From: JANQFV01 sp964468185
GTDB taxonomy: Bacteria; Planctomycetota; Phycisphaerae; UBA1845; Fen-1342
DNA length: 64,000 bases
Direction of reading: 5' to 3'
Assembly: GCA_964468185.1 (NCBI GenBank)
Contig: CAYXTR010000018.1
Location: 44,301 to 108,300 of the forward strand
The notes under the pieces: generated by a model
The model's input: only the letters and a program-made list of their open reading frames with translations
Databases searched by the model: none
What the model was told of the DNA's origin: nothing
Made by a program: the position numbers and the translations under genes
Part shown: piece after piece, positions 1 to 7,835 of the stretch
How positions within the stretch are numbered: the first letter of the stretch is position 1
How the letters are laid out: every line of letters starts with the position of its first letter

Positions 1-392
1 GCCATCAGGTCACCATTCTCACCTTCGGCCAGGCCATTGCCGCCGAGGTTGTACGAGTCGCCCAGCTCCAGACCCGAGCCGCTGCCGAACGTGAGGCAGC
101 TCTGCAGGCTGAAGCCATCGTCATCGTTGTTGTCAACCAGCGCACCGATGTCGGTGTACAGGCCCAACTCGGTATCGAAAGCACTGTCATTGCTATCGAT
201 GTCGAGATAGGTCCCGTCGGCCATCAACGCATCGCCCGGCAGATTGAACATGTACCAGACGATCTCACCGGGGTTGTTCGTCCCGGTGACCTGGACGTCG
301 CCCGTGAGCGTGCCCAGATCGATTGCCGCCGGCTGCGCAAACGCGAAGCCCGACAGCGCTAGCATGAGAGCAATTGCACTGATTCTCTTCAT
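1..392 (-). CDS. PEP-CTERM-type secreted protein, C-terminus cut off by window edge
   Basis: The reading frame starts at the ATG at 392 (MKRISAIALMLALSG), preceded by a strong GAGGAGG ribosome site, and runs off the window with no stop, giving 130 codons. It has an N-terminal signal peptide ending near FAFAQP and then a beta-rich, Asp/Gly-rich domain (DLGTLTGDVQVTG, DIDSNDSAFDTELG, NNDDDGF). It is a close paralogue of the complete protein at 856-1425, matching it almost residue for residue, so it probably also ended in a PEP-CTERM anchor beyond the edge. The two form a tandem pair of probable exported surface proteins. The molecular function is unknown. The call rests on direct comparison with the neighbour. 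Confidence 0.8.
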   Translation of the reverse strand, partial: MKRISAIALMLALSGFAFAQPAAIDLGTLTGDVQVTGTNNPGEIVWYMFNLPGDALMADGTYLDIDSNDSAFDTELGLYTDIGALVDNNDDDGFSLQSCLTFGSGSGLELGDSYNLGGNGLAEGENGDLM

Positions 393-790
393 AACCGTTC
401 TCCTCCTCAGAAAACCATGCCCGATGCGTGGCTCAGAACCGCTTCCATACCACGACCGGTACTTACCAGCAGGTGCGCCAAACCTTCAGCACGTGGACAA
501 GACCACTAGGCAGAAACTGGGAATGGTGCTTTTCCTACTCCTCTTAACCTGGCGCGATCCTAACCAAACGGGAGCGTGTGCGTCAATGCAGAAATGTAAA
601 ACCTTGTCCGTTCATCCTGGCTTATCGGCCGGAAAACTGACCCCTGTAAGTCACGAATTGATAACGAGATAGCCGTTAGCATCCCCTGCCGACCCTTCGC
701 CCGATATCAGCAGCCGTGCAATCGTGCGAATCCCCCCGGCTGGTCTGTCCCCCAGATTTCATTAACCGCATCCGCACAAAACCAACAAAA
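393..790. other. Intergenic region between the two PEP-CTERM genes
   Basis: No convincing gene was found. The stretch must hold the promoter of the partial gene that starts at 392 (minus). The terminator of the 856-1425 gene follows at 791-820. No coding frame here has a ribosome site or family resemblance. Confidence 0.5.
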
Positions 791-820
791 CGGGAGGCGT
801 CCCATCAGGAACGCCTCCCG
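791..820 (-). terminator. Intrinsic terminator after PEP-CTERM gene
   Basis: A perfect 10-bp stem (CGGGAGGCGT paired with ACGCCTCCCG) with a 10-nt loop. Read on the minus strand it is followed at once by TTTTGTTGGTTTTGT. It lies about 35 nt after the stop codon of the minus-strand gene at 856-1425, the place and orientation expected of a Rho-independent terminator. Confidence 0.85.
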
Positions 821-855
821 CCATGCTAGCATAAGGATTCTCTGACGCGACTGAC

Positions 856-1425
856 CTAACGCCGACGCAGCAGCAACCCGAAACCGAGCAGCAGCAGCGA
901 CGCCGGCTCCGGAATGTTCGTCCGGAGCGTCAGTACGTACTCACCGCCGGTGTCCGTGCCCGTGCTCACCGCGCCCCAATCGGTCTCGCCCCAGTCAACG
1001 TTGAACTCACCCAGACCGACGTAGTACACACCGGCCGACAGATCGCCGTTCTCACCCTCGGCGATGCCATTGCCGCCCAGGTTGAACGGGTCGCCCAACT
1101 CCAGTTCGGAGCCACTGCCGAACGTCAGCACACTCTGGAGCCCGAAGCCGTCGTCGTCATTGTCGTCGACGAGCAGCCCGATGTCATCGTACAGCCCGAT
1201 TTCGGTATCAAACCCGCTATCGTTGCTGTCGATGTCCAGGTACGTACCATCCGCCATCAAGGCATCACCCGGCAGATTGAACGTGTACCAGACGATCTCA
1301 TTCGGGGCGATCGAACCCGTGACCTGTACGTCACCGGTCAGGGTGCCCAAGTCGATTGCTGACGGCTGCGCAAACGCGAAACCCGACAGCATCAATACGA
1401 CAACTAACGCACTCATTCTCCTCAT
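856..1425 (-). CDS. PEP-CTERM sorting domain protein
   Basis: A complete 189-residue exported protein. Residues 1-20 are a signal peptide (MRRMSALVVVLMLSGFAFA). The body is a beta-sandwich-like domain with repeated acidic loops (DIDSNDSGFDTE, DDNDDDGFG). The C-terminus is a textbook PEP-CTERM signal: the PEP motif (NIPEPASLL), a hydrophobic helix and a terminal RRR. In this family the signal is recognised by an exosortase, which attaches the protein to the envelope or surface polymer. No exosortase gene is visible in this window. An AGGAGG ribosome site precedes the ATG. The body resembles DVUA0089-type or prepeptidase-like domains, but that is only a visual impression. It is a tandem paralogue of the partial gene at 1-392. 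Confidence 0.85.
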   Translation of the reverse strand: MRRMSALVVVLMLSGFAFAQPSAIDLGTLTGDVQVTGSIAPNEIVWYTFNLPGDALMADGTYLDIDSNDSGFDTEIGLYDDIGLLVDDNDDDGFGLQSVLTFGSGSELELGDPFNLGGNGIAEGENGDLSAGVYYVGLGEFNVDWGETDWGAVSTGTDTGGEYVLTLRTNIPEPASLLLLGFGLLLRRR

Positions 1426-1682
1426 GACTTACCTCCTCCTGGAAGTGTCTCTCCGTGCCTGTGGATCAGCCCTGTTCCACCTCACGGTCCTGAAGACAGA
1501 GAAGGCGCACCAAAACAGACGCCAACGGCTACACCGCACGTCTGAAGCAGATTTGGTACTCCTCCTGGCTCGGCCCATCAGAGCTTAACACAAAGCTCAT
1601 GCGCAAGTCAATGAAATGTCGGTACGCGCACCCGCTCCGTCACGACGTACCGGTTACAGTTTCCAAGGCGTTAAAGCAGAGT

Positions 1683-3074
1683 TCAAAACCTGTAAATCGC
1701 CGGGCGACGCCCGCACACCATATCTGTCCGGTCCGTTACCGTTTTCGACGCTGACGACCCAACCTCCAACTCTGTTCCCGGCTCCCGACGCGCGTCAGAC
1801 CACGTGCCACATCCTGCCAGTCTGCCGTTCGGGTCGGCGATCAACCAGCCGTCCCGACCGGCGAGCACCACAAAGACCCGATTCTCACACGCCCGCGCTC
1901 GCGACAACGTCCAGAGTGCCTCCCAGTTCCGCGTCACCCCGTCTTCGGCCACGCCGCCATCAAACGCCACCAGCAAGTGCGCGCCCTCCAGCGCAGCCAC
2001 CCGCGCAGCCGCGAAGCGCACCAACTCCTCGGCGTCACAAGCCACGATCCTGATCCCCGCCAGATCGATGGCATCCGCGCTCCGCCCGCACAACTCCAAC
2101 CTCAAACCATCCACCAGCGGGGCGGCTTGACCAGCAGCTCGCGAACGGCCCGTCCGGCGAATGACGAGCATCGGTTCGACCGGGCGGCACCCGACCCGCT
2201 CATCCGACTCTTCGCCAGCCGTAAACACAACCCGTAATGCCCGCACGTCTTCCCGCGGCAACGTCGGCGACACATCGCTCAGCAGGCGTTCACGCTCCAG
2301 GTCAGTCACCACTGGCCGCCGCGACCGCCCCGGCTCAACGTCAGCCAGCACCAGATCCGTAACGGTCCTTCCACACTGGGCCACAACGTGCCCTTCGCCG
2401 TCACAAATCAGACTCGATCCCACAAAATCCGTGTCGAGTTCCCGCCCCCACTTGCTCGCCGAAGCAATCGGCACCCCATGCTCCAGAGCGCGCGCCGCAA
2501 TCAGAAAGTCCGGCTGCGGATTCCACGGCTCCTCCCGAGTGCCGCCGTTTACCCAGCCCGTCGGCTGTACGATCAGCTCCACCCCCTTCGCCGCCAGCGT
2601 TGCCGCGATCTCCGGCAACCGGGCATCCGCGCAGATCATCACTCCCAGCCGCCCGCAGGGCGTCTCCACCGGCTCGATCCGCTTACCCGCGGTGAAGTAG
2701 TCGTTATCAAACGCCCACAAGAACGATTTGTCACGCGCGCCCGCCACCCTCCCATCCGCCAGCACCACGGTCGCAGTATTGCGCAGCCGATCGCCATCTT
2801 CCGCCACATGCCCCGCACAGACCGTAATCTCGCTCTCGGCAGCCCACCCGCACAACTGACCTAGAAACTGCTCCGGCCCCGGCAATCCCGCCTCACGGGC
2901 CGCCCAATACGCACGCGCCGATCCGATGCAATATGCCGGAAACACGCACTCGGGCAGGACGACCAGCTCCGCACCCCGCGCAGCCGCATCGCGGATCATC
3001 TCGCGAATCAGTCCCAGCGTCGCCTGCCACTCCTCGAGCGCGGTACCCGGAGTCTGAGCAACTGCGATCCACAT
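1683..3074 (-). CDS. Carbon-nitrogen hydrolase (nitrilase superfamily) with C-terminal extension
   Basis: A 463-residue cytoplasmic enzyme of the CN-hydrolase family, which hydrolyses nitriles, amides or carbamoyl groups through a Glu-Lys-Cys triad. All three residues are visible: E42 in LPECVFP, K116 in RDKSFLW and C148 in GVMICADAR. The catalytic domain occupies about residues 1-270. The remaining 190 residues are an extra region that looks like a second, degenerate copy of the fold (VRFAAARVAALEGAHLLVAFDGG); typical single-domain members are 260-320 residues long. The substrate cannot be inferred. It lies downstream of the zinc-ribbon gene and the acyl-chain cluster on the same strand, but gaps of about 100 nt leave co-transcription open. 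Confidence 0.85.
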   Translation of the reverse strand: MWIAVAQTPGTALEEWQATLGLIREMIRDAAARGAELVVLPECVFPAYCIGSARAYWAAREAGLPGPEQFLGQLCGWAAESEITVCAGHVAEDGDRLRNTATVVLADGRVAGARDKSFLWAFDNDYFTAGKRIEPVETPCGRLGVMICADARLPEIAATLAAKGVELIVQPTGWVNGGTREEPWNPQPDFLIAARALEHGVPIASASKWGRELDTDFVGSSLICDGEGHVVAQCGRTVTDLVLADVEPGRSRRPVVTDLERERLLSDVSPTLPREDVRALRVVFTAGEESDERVGCRPVEPMLVIRRTGRSRAAGQAAPLVDGLRLELCGRSADAIDLAGIRIVACDAEELVRFAAARVAALEGAHLLVAFDGGVAEDGVTRNWEALWTLSRARACENRVFVVLAGRDGWLIADPNGRLAGCGTWSDARREPGTELEVGSSASKTVTDRTDMVCGRRPAIYRF

Positions 3075-3170
3075 GCCGGCATTGGCGCCTGCGTCCCGTC
3101 AGCCGTCAAGAGGCGGTCGGGTAGCGGCGTGCCGCGCAAGATTGCCAGTAGCAGGGGGGCGGCACGCGCT

Positions 3171-3539
3171 TCACTCTCGCGCCCGTGCCCGCAACGGCAT
3201 CGCGCAGTGCACGCAACGTCCCGCCAGAATATGCCGCAGCGGTGGAATCCCCGCGCTGCGCCAGTAAAACCACTCCCCGCAGCGCGGACACCGGCAAATC
3301 ACCGCCCGCAACCACGCAATGTTCATGACCAGCGTACTCAGCGCCAAACCCCCGAGGTGCTCGCGCCACTCCTCCTCCCAGCGACGCTCAATAATGGCCC
3401 ATGCAGCAAATACGATGAATACGACGAGCAGCGAAATCGAAACAAACCACACCAGCCGCCAGCGGACGCGCATCTCCTCCAACCCGCGCCGAATCTCCGT
3501 TGGATGAGGGTGTTGCTCCGCCACGCCAGCTTTCCCCAC
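3171..3539 (-). CDS. Small membrane protein with C-terminal zinc ribbon
   Basis: A 122-residue protein of unknown function. Two hydrophobic stretches are visible, a strong one at about residues 28-49 (LVWFVSISLLVVFIVFAAWAII) and a weaker one near 62-78. The C-terminal half carries two pairs of cysteines, CRCPRCGEW and RCVHCAMPL, about 25 residues apart. This is the usual layout of a zinc ribbon, and such membrane plus zinc-ribbon proteins are common in planctomycetes. It sits 29 nt after the FabF gene on the same strand and could be the last gene of the acyl-chain transcript. No enzymatic motif was seen. Confidence 0.65.
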   Translation of the reverse strand: MGKAGVAEQHPHPTEIRRGLEEMRVRWRLVWFVSISLLVVFIVFAAWAIIERRWEEEWREHLGGLALSTLVMNIAWLRAVICRCPRCGEWFYWRSAGIPPLRHILAGRCVHCAMPLRARARE

Positions 3540-3568
3540 GCTACATCACCAGCCCCCCGATGCCGTGC

Positions 3569-4861
3569 TTACTTGGGCGTCCGCACAATCAGCGTATCAT
3601 TCTGTCCACCAAAGCCAAAACTGTTGCTCAGACAGGTACGCACAGACAGTTCACGCGCTTCGTTCGGCACATAGTCCAGATCGCAGTTCGGATCCGGCTC
3701 GGTATAGTTGATCGTAGGCGGCACCACACCATCCCGCATCGCCAGCACGCACGTGATGAGTTCCACCGCACCCGCACCCGCGATCAGGTGCCCCAGCATG
3801 CTCTTCACGCTGCTGATCGGCACCTGCTTCGCGCGTTCCGCGAAGACCGATCGGATCGCGGCCGTCTCCACCTTGTCATTCTCGACCGTACCCGTGCCGT
3901 GGGCCGAAATGTAGTCGATGTCCGCGATCGTGACGTCCGCATCCCGTAGCGCATCCTGCATTGCCGCAATTGCACCGCGCCCACCTTCGTGCATGTCCGT
4001 CACGCGGAACGCATCCGCCGTCGATCCGTAACCGATGATCTCCCCCAGAATCGGCGCCCCGCGGCGCGTCGCATTCTCCATCTCTTCCAAAATGAGAATG
4101 CCCGCTCCCTCACCAAGTACAAAACCGTCGCGGGACCGATCGAACGGCCGCGATGCCGTCTGGCACGTGTCATTCCGCGTGGACAGCGCCGTGAGGCGAT
4201 TGAAGCCCGTCACGCCCAGCGGGTGAATCATGCTGTGTGCACCGCCCGAGATCATGACATCCGCATCGCCATGCCGGATGATCGTCGCCGCTTCACCGAG
4301 CGCCTGCGTGCTCGCCGCGCACGCCGTCAGCGTATTGAAGTTCGGCCCCTGCGCGTTGAAGCGCACCGCGATATGGCCCGCCGCACAGTTCGGATCCTGC
4401 TCGAACTCCTTGACCGCCGTCAGGCGCTCTCGCGCGACCTCCGCCCACCGCACTGCGTTCAGATCACGAGCTTCCGGATCCCACCCCGCAATCGCCGCCG
4501 CCACAAAGTTGTCGAAGTCGATCGGCCCCTCACCACCACCCAGATACACGCCCACCATTTCCGCATCCACATGCGGCGCACCATTCAGCCCGGCGTGCTT
4601 CCACGCCATCTCCGCCGCCGCCAGGGCGAAACCCGCGTTCCGGCTGCACCCCGCGTGGTTCTCGTAGTGCGCACCCATGAAGTTCTTCAGGTCGAACTCC
4701 TTCACCTCCGCACTGAATTGCGTCGGATAGGTCCCCGCATCGAAAATCGTCGTCGGCGCCACGCCGCTCTCACCCGCGAGCAGCCGCCGCCAGACGCCCT
4801 CAATCTCATGTCCGAGCGGCGTGACCCAGCCCATTCCTGTGATGACAACGCGTCGATTCAT
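3569..4861 (-). CDS. fabF: Beta-ketoacyl-ACP synthase II (FabF-type)
   Basis: A 430-residue condensing enzyme that elongates an acyl chain by decarboxylative condensation of malonyl-ACP. It begins with the family signature VVITGMGWVTPLG. The complete catalytic triad is present: C181 in TLTACAAS, H321 in SAHGTGTVEND and H358 in SMLGHLIAGAGAVE. The C-terminal SNSFGFGGQN signature is also present. Length matches the family. It lies directly downstream of the histidine-deficient ketosynthase-like gene (59 nt gap), with dehydratases and an ACP further upstream. It is therefore probably the active half of a ketosynthase pair for a dedicated acyl product rather than the housekeeping enzyme, although a housekeeping role cannot be excluded. 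Confidence 0.9.
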   Translation of the reverse strand: MNRRVVITGMGWVTPLGHEIEGVWRRLLAGESGVAPTTIFDAGTYPTQFSAEVKEFDLKNFMGAHYENHAGCSRNAGFALAAAEMAWKHAGLNGAPHVDAEMVGVYLGGGEGPIDFDNFVAAAIAGWDPEARDLNAVRWAEVARERLTAVKEFEQDPNCAAGHIAVRFNAQGPNFNTLTACAASTQALGEAATIIRHGDADVMISGGAHSMIHPLGVTGFNRLTALSTRNDTCQTASRPFDRSRDGFVLGEGAGILILEEMENATRRGAPILGEIIGYGSTADAFRVTDMHEGGRGAIAAMQDALRDADVTIADIDYISAHGTGTVENDKVETAAIRSVFAERAKQVPISSVKSMLGHLIAGAGAVELITCVLAMRDGVVPPTINYTEPDPNCDLDYVPNEARELSVRTCLSNSFGFGGQNDTLIVRTPK

Positions 4862-4919
4862 GGTTTCCGCCTATTCATCGCACCGACCCGGCGGTCAGCT
4901 TCTGTTAGCTCGCAACGCA

Positions 4920-6260
4920 TCAGTCCCGATAACGACGCATGACCAGGCACGCGTTCTGACCACCACCCAGTGCATACGAAAGCGACAGCGCGTGATCGAT
5001 CCGCGCGTCCACTGGCCCCTGTTCCACCACCCCCAGCTTGCACGCCGCATCCCGGGGGCTGCTGTTGATCGCCGCCGGCACCGTGCCGTAGTGCAAAGCC
5101 AGCACCGCCGCGATGAAGTCGATCGCGCCACTGCCGGCACCATTATTGCCAAGCCCGGCCTTGACGTTCAGCGCCGGAATCTCCGCCGCCCGTTCCCCGA
5201 GCACCTGTTCATAGGCAGTCGCTTCCGCACGATCATGGGCGACCAGTCCCGCCGCGCCGGTTGCCAACAGGTCGATGTTCGCCGGCGAAACCTCCCCATT
5301 CTTCAGCGCCTTCCGCATCGCCACCTGGGCGCCGCGGCCCGCCGGATGCGGCTTGGTGGGCTGATGCGCCGCATACGCATCGTGCCCCGCCCCAAAGCTC
5401 AACAACTCCGCGTAGATCCGCGCCCCGCGCCCCTTCGCATGCGCCAGTTCCTCGAGAATAACGAGCCCGCCACCCTCGGAAACCACCGTACCGTCACGAT
5501 CCGCAGCAAATGGCCGGCACGCCGCCGCCGGCTCATCGTTGCGCGTGCTCAGCCGTTCCCCAAGCTGCTGTCGCAGAAGGGCCATCGGGTTGTCTTTGCT
5601 CTCCGCCCCGCCACAGATGCACACCTCCGCACAGCCCCGCTTGATCGTGCGGAACGCCTCGCCGATCGCCAGATGACTGCTCGCCTCCCCGCACGTGATC
5701 GTATTGCTCGGCCCCTGCGCGTCATGCACGATCGTCACGTGACAGGCCAGCATGTTGGGCAGGAACTTCAGCAGCCATAGCGGTGTCAGGTTGAACATCC
5801 CCTCCCGGCCCCATTGCCCAATGTCAAACCGCCCCTCGTCGCTCGATCCGTGCAGCACTTCTGCGAGCTCGTGTAGATCAGCACATATCAGCCCCGCCCC
5901 GATGTTCGCCCCGAAACGAGCGTTGTCGACGTTCGGATCCCCATCGACCTCACCCCGCTCCACCAGACACTTGGTCTTGAGCCCCGCGTCACTCACCGCC
6001 TGGTGTGCCGCCGCCACCGCCAGCACAATGTCCCGCGCCATGATCTTCGCCGCCTTGCGATAGCTCTTCGGCACATAGTTGGCGACCTTCAGATCATCAA
6101 TCTCACCCCCGATTTGCGACGCAAACCGCGTCGGATCAAAAGCCTCTAAACGCCGAATCCCGCTGCGCCCCTCCAGCAGCGCGCTCCAGAAGTCGGTCAC
6201 GCCGATCCCCAGTGGCGTGACGGGCCCCAGTCCGGTGATGACGACGCGGCGGTCACTCAC
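4920..6260 (-). CDS. Ketosynthase-like protein lacking catalytic histidines (KS-beta / chain-length-factor-like)
   Basis: A 446-residue thiolase-fold protein with the FabF start signature VVITGLGPVTPLG. The nucleophile C190 is kept (NTITCGEASS). The two malonyl-decarboxylating histidines are not: the HGTGT position reads ATGAAG (T334) and the GH of the Lys-Gly-His motif reads GNN (N372). The Lys in NVKAGLGNN and the C-terminal YALGGGQN remain. It probably pairs with the intact FabF encoded just downstream, as chain-length factors do in type II polyketide and aryl-polyene systems. Unlike the classical factors it keeps Cys. The GTG start overlaps the upstream dehydratase stop by 4 nt (GTGA), so the two are translationally coupled. 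Confidence 0.8.
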   Translation of the reverse strand: MSDRRVVITGLGPVTPLGIGVTDFWSALLEGRSGIRRLEAFDPTRFASQIGGEIDDLKVANYVPKSYRKAAKIMARDIVLAVAAAHQAVSDAGLKTKCLVERGEVDGDPNVDNARFGANIGAGLICADLHELAEVLHGSSDEGRFDIGQWGREGMFNLTPLWLLKFLPNMLACHVTIVHDAQGPSNTITCGEASSHLAIGEAFRTIKRGCAEVCICGGAESKDNPMALLRQQLGERLSTRNDEPAAACRPFAADRDGTVVSEGGGLVILEELAHAKGRGARIYAELLSFGAGHDAYAAHQPTKPHPAGRGAQVAMRKALKNGEVSPANIDLLATGAAGLVAHDRAEATAYEQVLGERAAEIPALNVKAGLGNNGAGSGAIDFIAAVLALHYGTVPAAINSSPRDAACKLGVVEQGPVDARIDHALSLSYALGGGQNACLVMRRYRD

Positions 6261-6745
6261 AGCTTGATCCTTTCCGTGCCGCCCTGCGTGTACGTATTGA
6301 GCAGCGCCATGAAATCTTCGGTGAACACGAAGTTGTCTTCCGGGAATTCTAGTCCGCTCGCGTTGCGGTCAATATGCGAAAACACGATGTCCACCTCGCC
6401 GATACTGACACCCGCCCGTCGAATCTCCCCCCGCGTCGTCGCGCCCGCGTCGTGAATGTGCTCGATCTCCACATGAAAACGGATCTGATCGCCCGGCCGC
6501 ACCAACTCGTGGAACGTCGCGCGCTTGACCTTCGCCAGAATGACCTTCTCCGAAAAGTCGCGCGCGTGCCCCACCAGTATTCCCGCCGTCTGCGCCATCC
6601 CCTCGATCATCAGGCTCGCCGGCACCACCGGAAAACCCGGGAAATGGTCGTGCAGATGATCCTCCGCCAGACTGACGTTCTTCACGCCCACCGCCCGCTC
6701 GCCGGGCGTAAACTCCTCAAAGCGATCAACCCAGATCCAGCGCAC
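6257..6745 (-). CDS. FabZ-like 3-hydroxyacyl-ACP dehydratase
   Basis: A 162-residue hotdog-fold protein of the FabZ/FabA dehydratase family, which removes water from 3-hydroxyacyl-ACP. The active-site pair is visible: H34 in DHFPGFPVVPA and E48 in SLMIEGMAQTAG. The N-terminal segment with FTPGERAVGVKNVSLAEDH matches the usual start of the fold. Length is close to FabZ (about 150), with a short C-terminal tail. The start is 10 nt from the stop of the ACP gene and the stop overlaps the ketosynthase-like gene by 4 nt, so the genes are almost certainly co-transcribed and probably act on the same ACP-bound chain. Confidence 0.85.
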   Translation of the reverse strand: MRWIWVDRFEEFTPGERAVGVKNVSLAEDHLHDHFPGFPVVPASLMIEGMAQTAGILVGHARDFSEKVILAKVKRATFHELVRPGDQIRFHVEIEHIHDAGATTRGEIRRAGVSIGEVDIVFSHIDRNASGLEFPEDNFVFTEDFMALLNTYTQGGTERIKL

Positions 6746-6755
6746 ACCGGCATCC

Positions 6756-7157
6756 TCAGCTCTTGGTCTCGGCCAGTTTGTCCTCGACGAAGTTGACGAT
6801 CGTCCCCACGGTGAACACGTCCAGAATCTTGTCGATGTCGGGATCCTGCTCGAACTTCGACCAGTCAGCGTGCTTCACACGCTCCTTCATCGCCGCCAGC
6901 CCGGCTTCATTCAGCTTGCGATTGTTCACATACTCCGGATTGCTCAATACATCCCGGGGGGTCAGCTCCTCCTGGGAGATCTTGATGCTGAAGGCCTTTT
7001 CCAGCCGGAACACGATATCCAGAATGTCAATCGACTCGGCTTGCAAATCACCCGTGAGCGTGGCGTCTTCCGTGACCTCGTCTTCCTCGACGCTCAGCGC
7101 GTCTACCAGCGCCTGTTGGACCTTCTCAAAAATCTCTTCCCGGGGCATCGTGGCCAT
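6756..7157 (-). CDS. Acyl carrier protein, C-terminally extended
   Basis: A 133-residue carrier protein. The phosphopantetheine attachment serine is S42 in LQAESIDILD, a variant of the DSLD motif. It is preceded by the typical acidic helix (VDALSVEEDEVTED). The helix III region (FSIKISQEEL) follows. Ordinary ACPs have about 78 residues; here a 50-residue segment after residue 75 (NRKLNEAGLAAMKERVKHADWSK and on) sits before a last helix (DVFTVGTIVNFVEDKLAE) that resembles a normal ACP helix IV. The linker therefore looks like an insertion rather than a simple tail. It lies between the two dehydratase genes and is the likely carrier for the cluster. Confidence 0.85.
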   Translation of the reverse strand: MATMPREEIFEKVQQALVDALSVEEDEVTEDATLTGDLQAESIDILDIVFRLEKAFSIKISQEELTPRDVLSNPEYVNNRKLNEAGLAAMKERVKHADWSKFEQDPDIDKILDVFTVGTIVNFVEDKLAETKS

Positions 7158-7184
7158 GTACGGCTCCCTCCGCTCGGTTCGTGG

Positions 7185-7724
7185 TTAGCTATCCAATGAC
7201 ATTGCCGCCGGCTGATGCTGCGGGCTTCCCTTCCACAACATCTGAAACCGGGCACGTTGCTCAGCCCGCAGCCGCTCATCCAGCGCCGCATGCTGCGGGT
7301 CGACGTCTGCCAGGGTCAGATGCCGCAGTACCAGGCGACCTTTGACCATCTCGCGCCCGTCCATCTCACCACGGGCCGCGAACTCACTCTGCTGCGCATC
7401 CAGGCTCCGGCAGCTCGACTCGATCGTCAATACCTGCCCGGGAACCGTAAAACTCTTATACGTAACGTTCCGGGCCTCTTTCAGCAACACCAGACTCGGC
7501 CCGAAATCCAGCCGCTCCCGCACCAGCCACGCACTCGCCTGTACCATCGCCTCCACCATCAACACCCCGGGCAGCACCGGGAACGTCGGAAAATGGTCCG
7601 CGAGGTACTCCTCGGCCAGCGAAACGGCCTTGCACGCCGTAATCCGCTCACCCGATTCGAGCGCCGTAATGCGGTCAATCAATATAAACTTCACGCCTTG
7701 AGCCTGATCAAACAGTCTAACCAC
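7185..7724 (-). CDS. Second FabZ-like hotdog dehydratase
   Basis: A 179-residue hotdog protein and diverged paralogue of the dehydratase at 6257-6745. The catalytic pair is kept: H44 in DHFPTFPVLPG and E58 in VLMVEAMVQ. The C-terminal 30 residues (AALDERLRAEQRARFQMLW) form an extra charged helix that normal FabZ lacks. The start taken is the GTG at 7724; its ribosome site is weak, so a slightly different start is possible. The stop is 27 nt before the ACP gene. Two non-identical dehydratases flanking one ACP is an arrangement known from aryl-polyene and related type II systems. Its exact role here is inferred from context. Confidence 0.8.
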   Translation of the reverse strand: MVRLFDQAQGVKFILIDRITALESGERITACKAVSLAEEYLADHFPTFPVLPGVLMVEAMVQASAWLVRERLDFGPSLVLLKEARNVTYKSFTVPGQVLTIESSCRSLDAQQSEFAARGEMDGREMVKGRLVLRHLTLADVDPQHAALDERLRAEQRARFQMLWKGSPQHQPAAMSLDS

Positions 7725-7835
7725 GCCGAACCGCGCCGCTCAGCGTGGCCGCTCAACATTCGCTCACTCACGCCGCGGATTCTACCCCCACAAGGGCTGT
7801 CGTGCCAGCCAATCACCCGTTTTGATTCTCAACTC

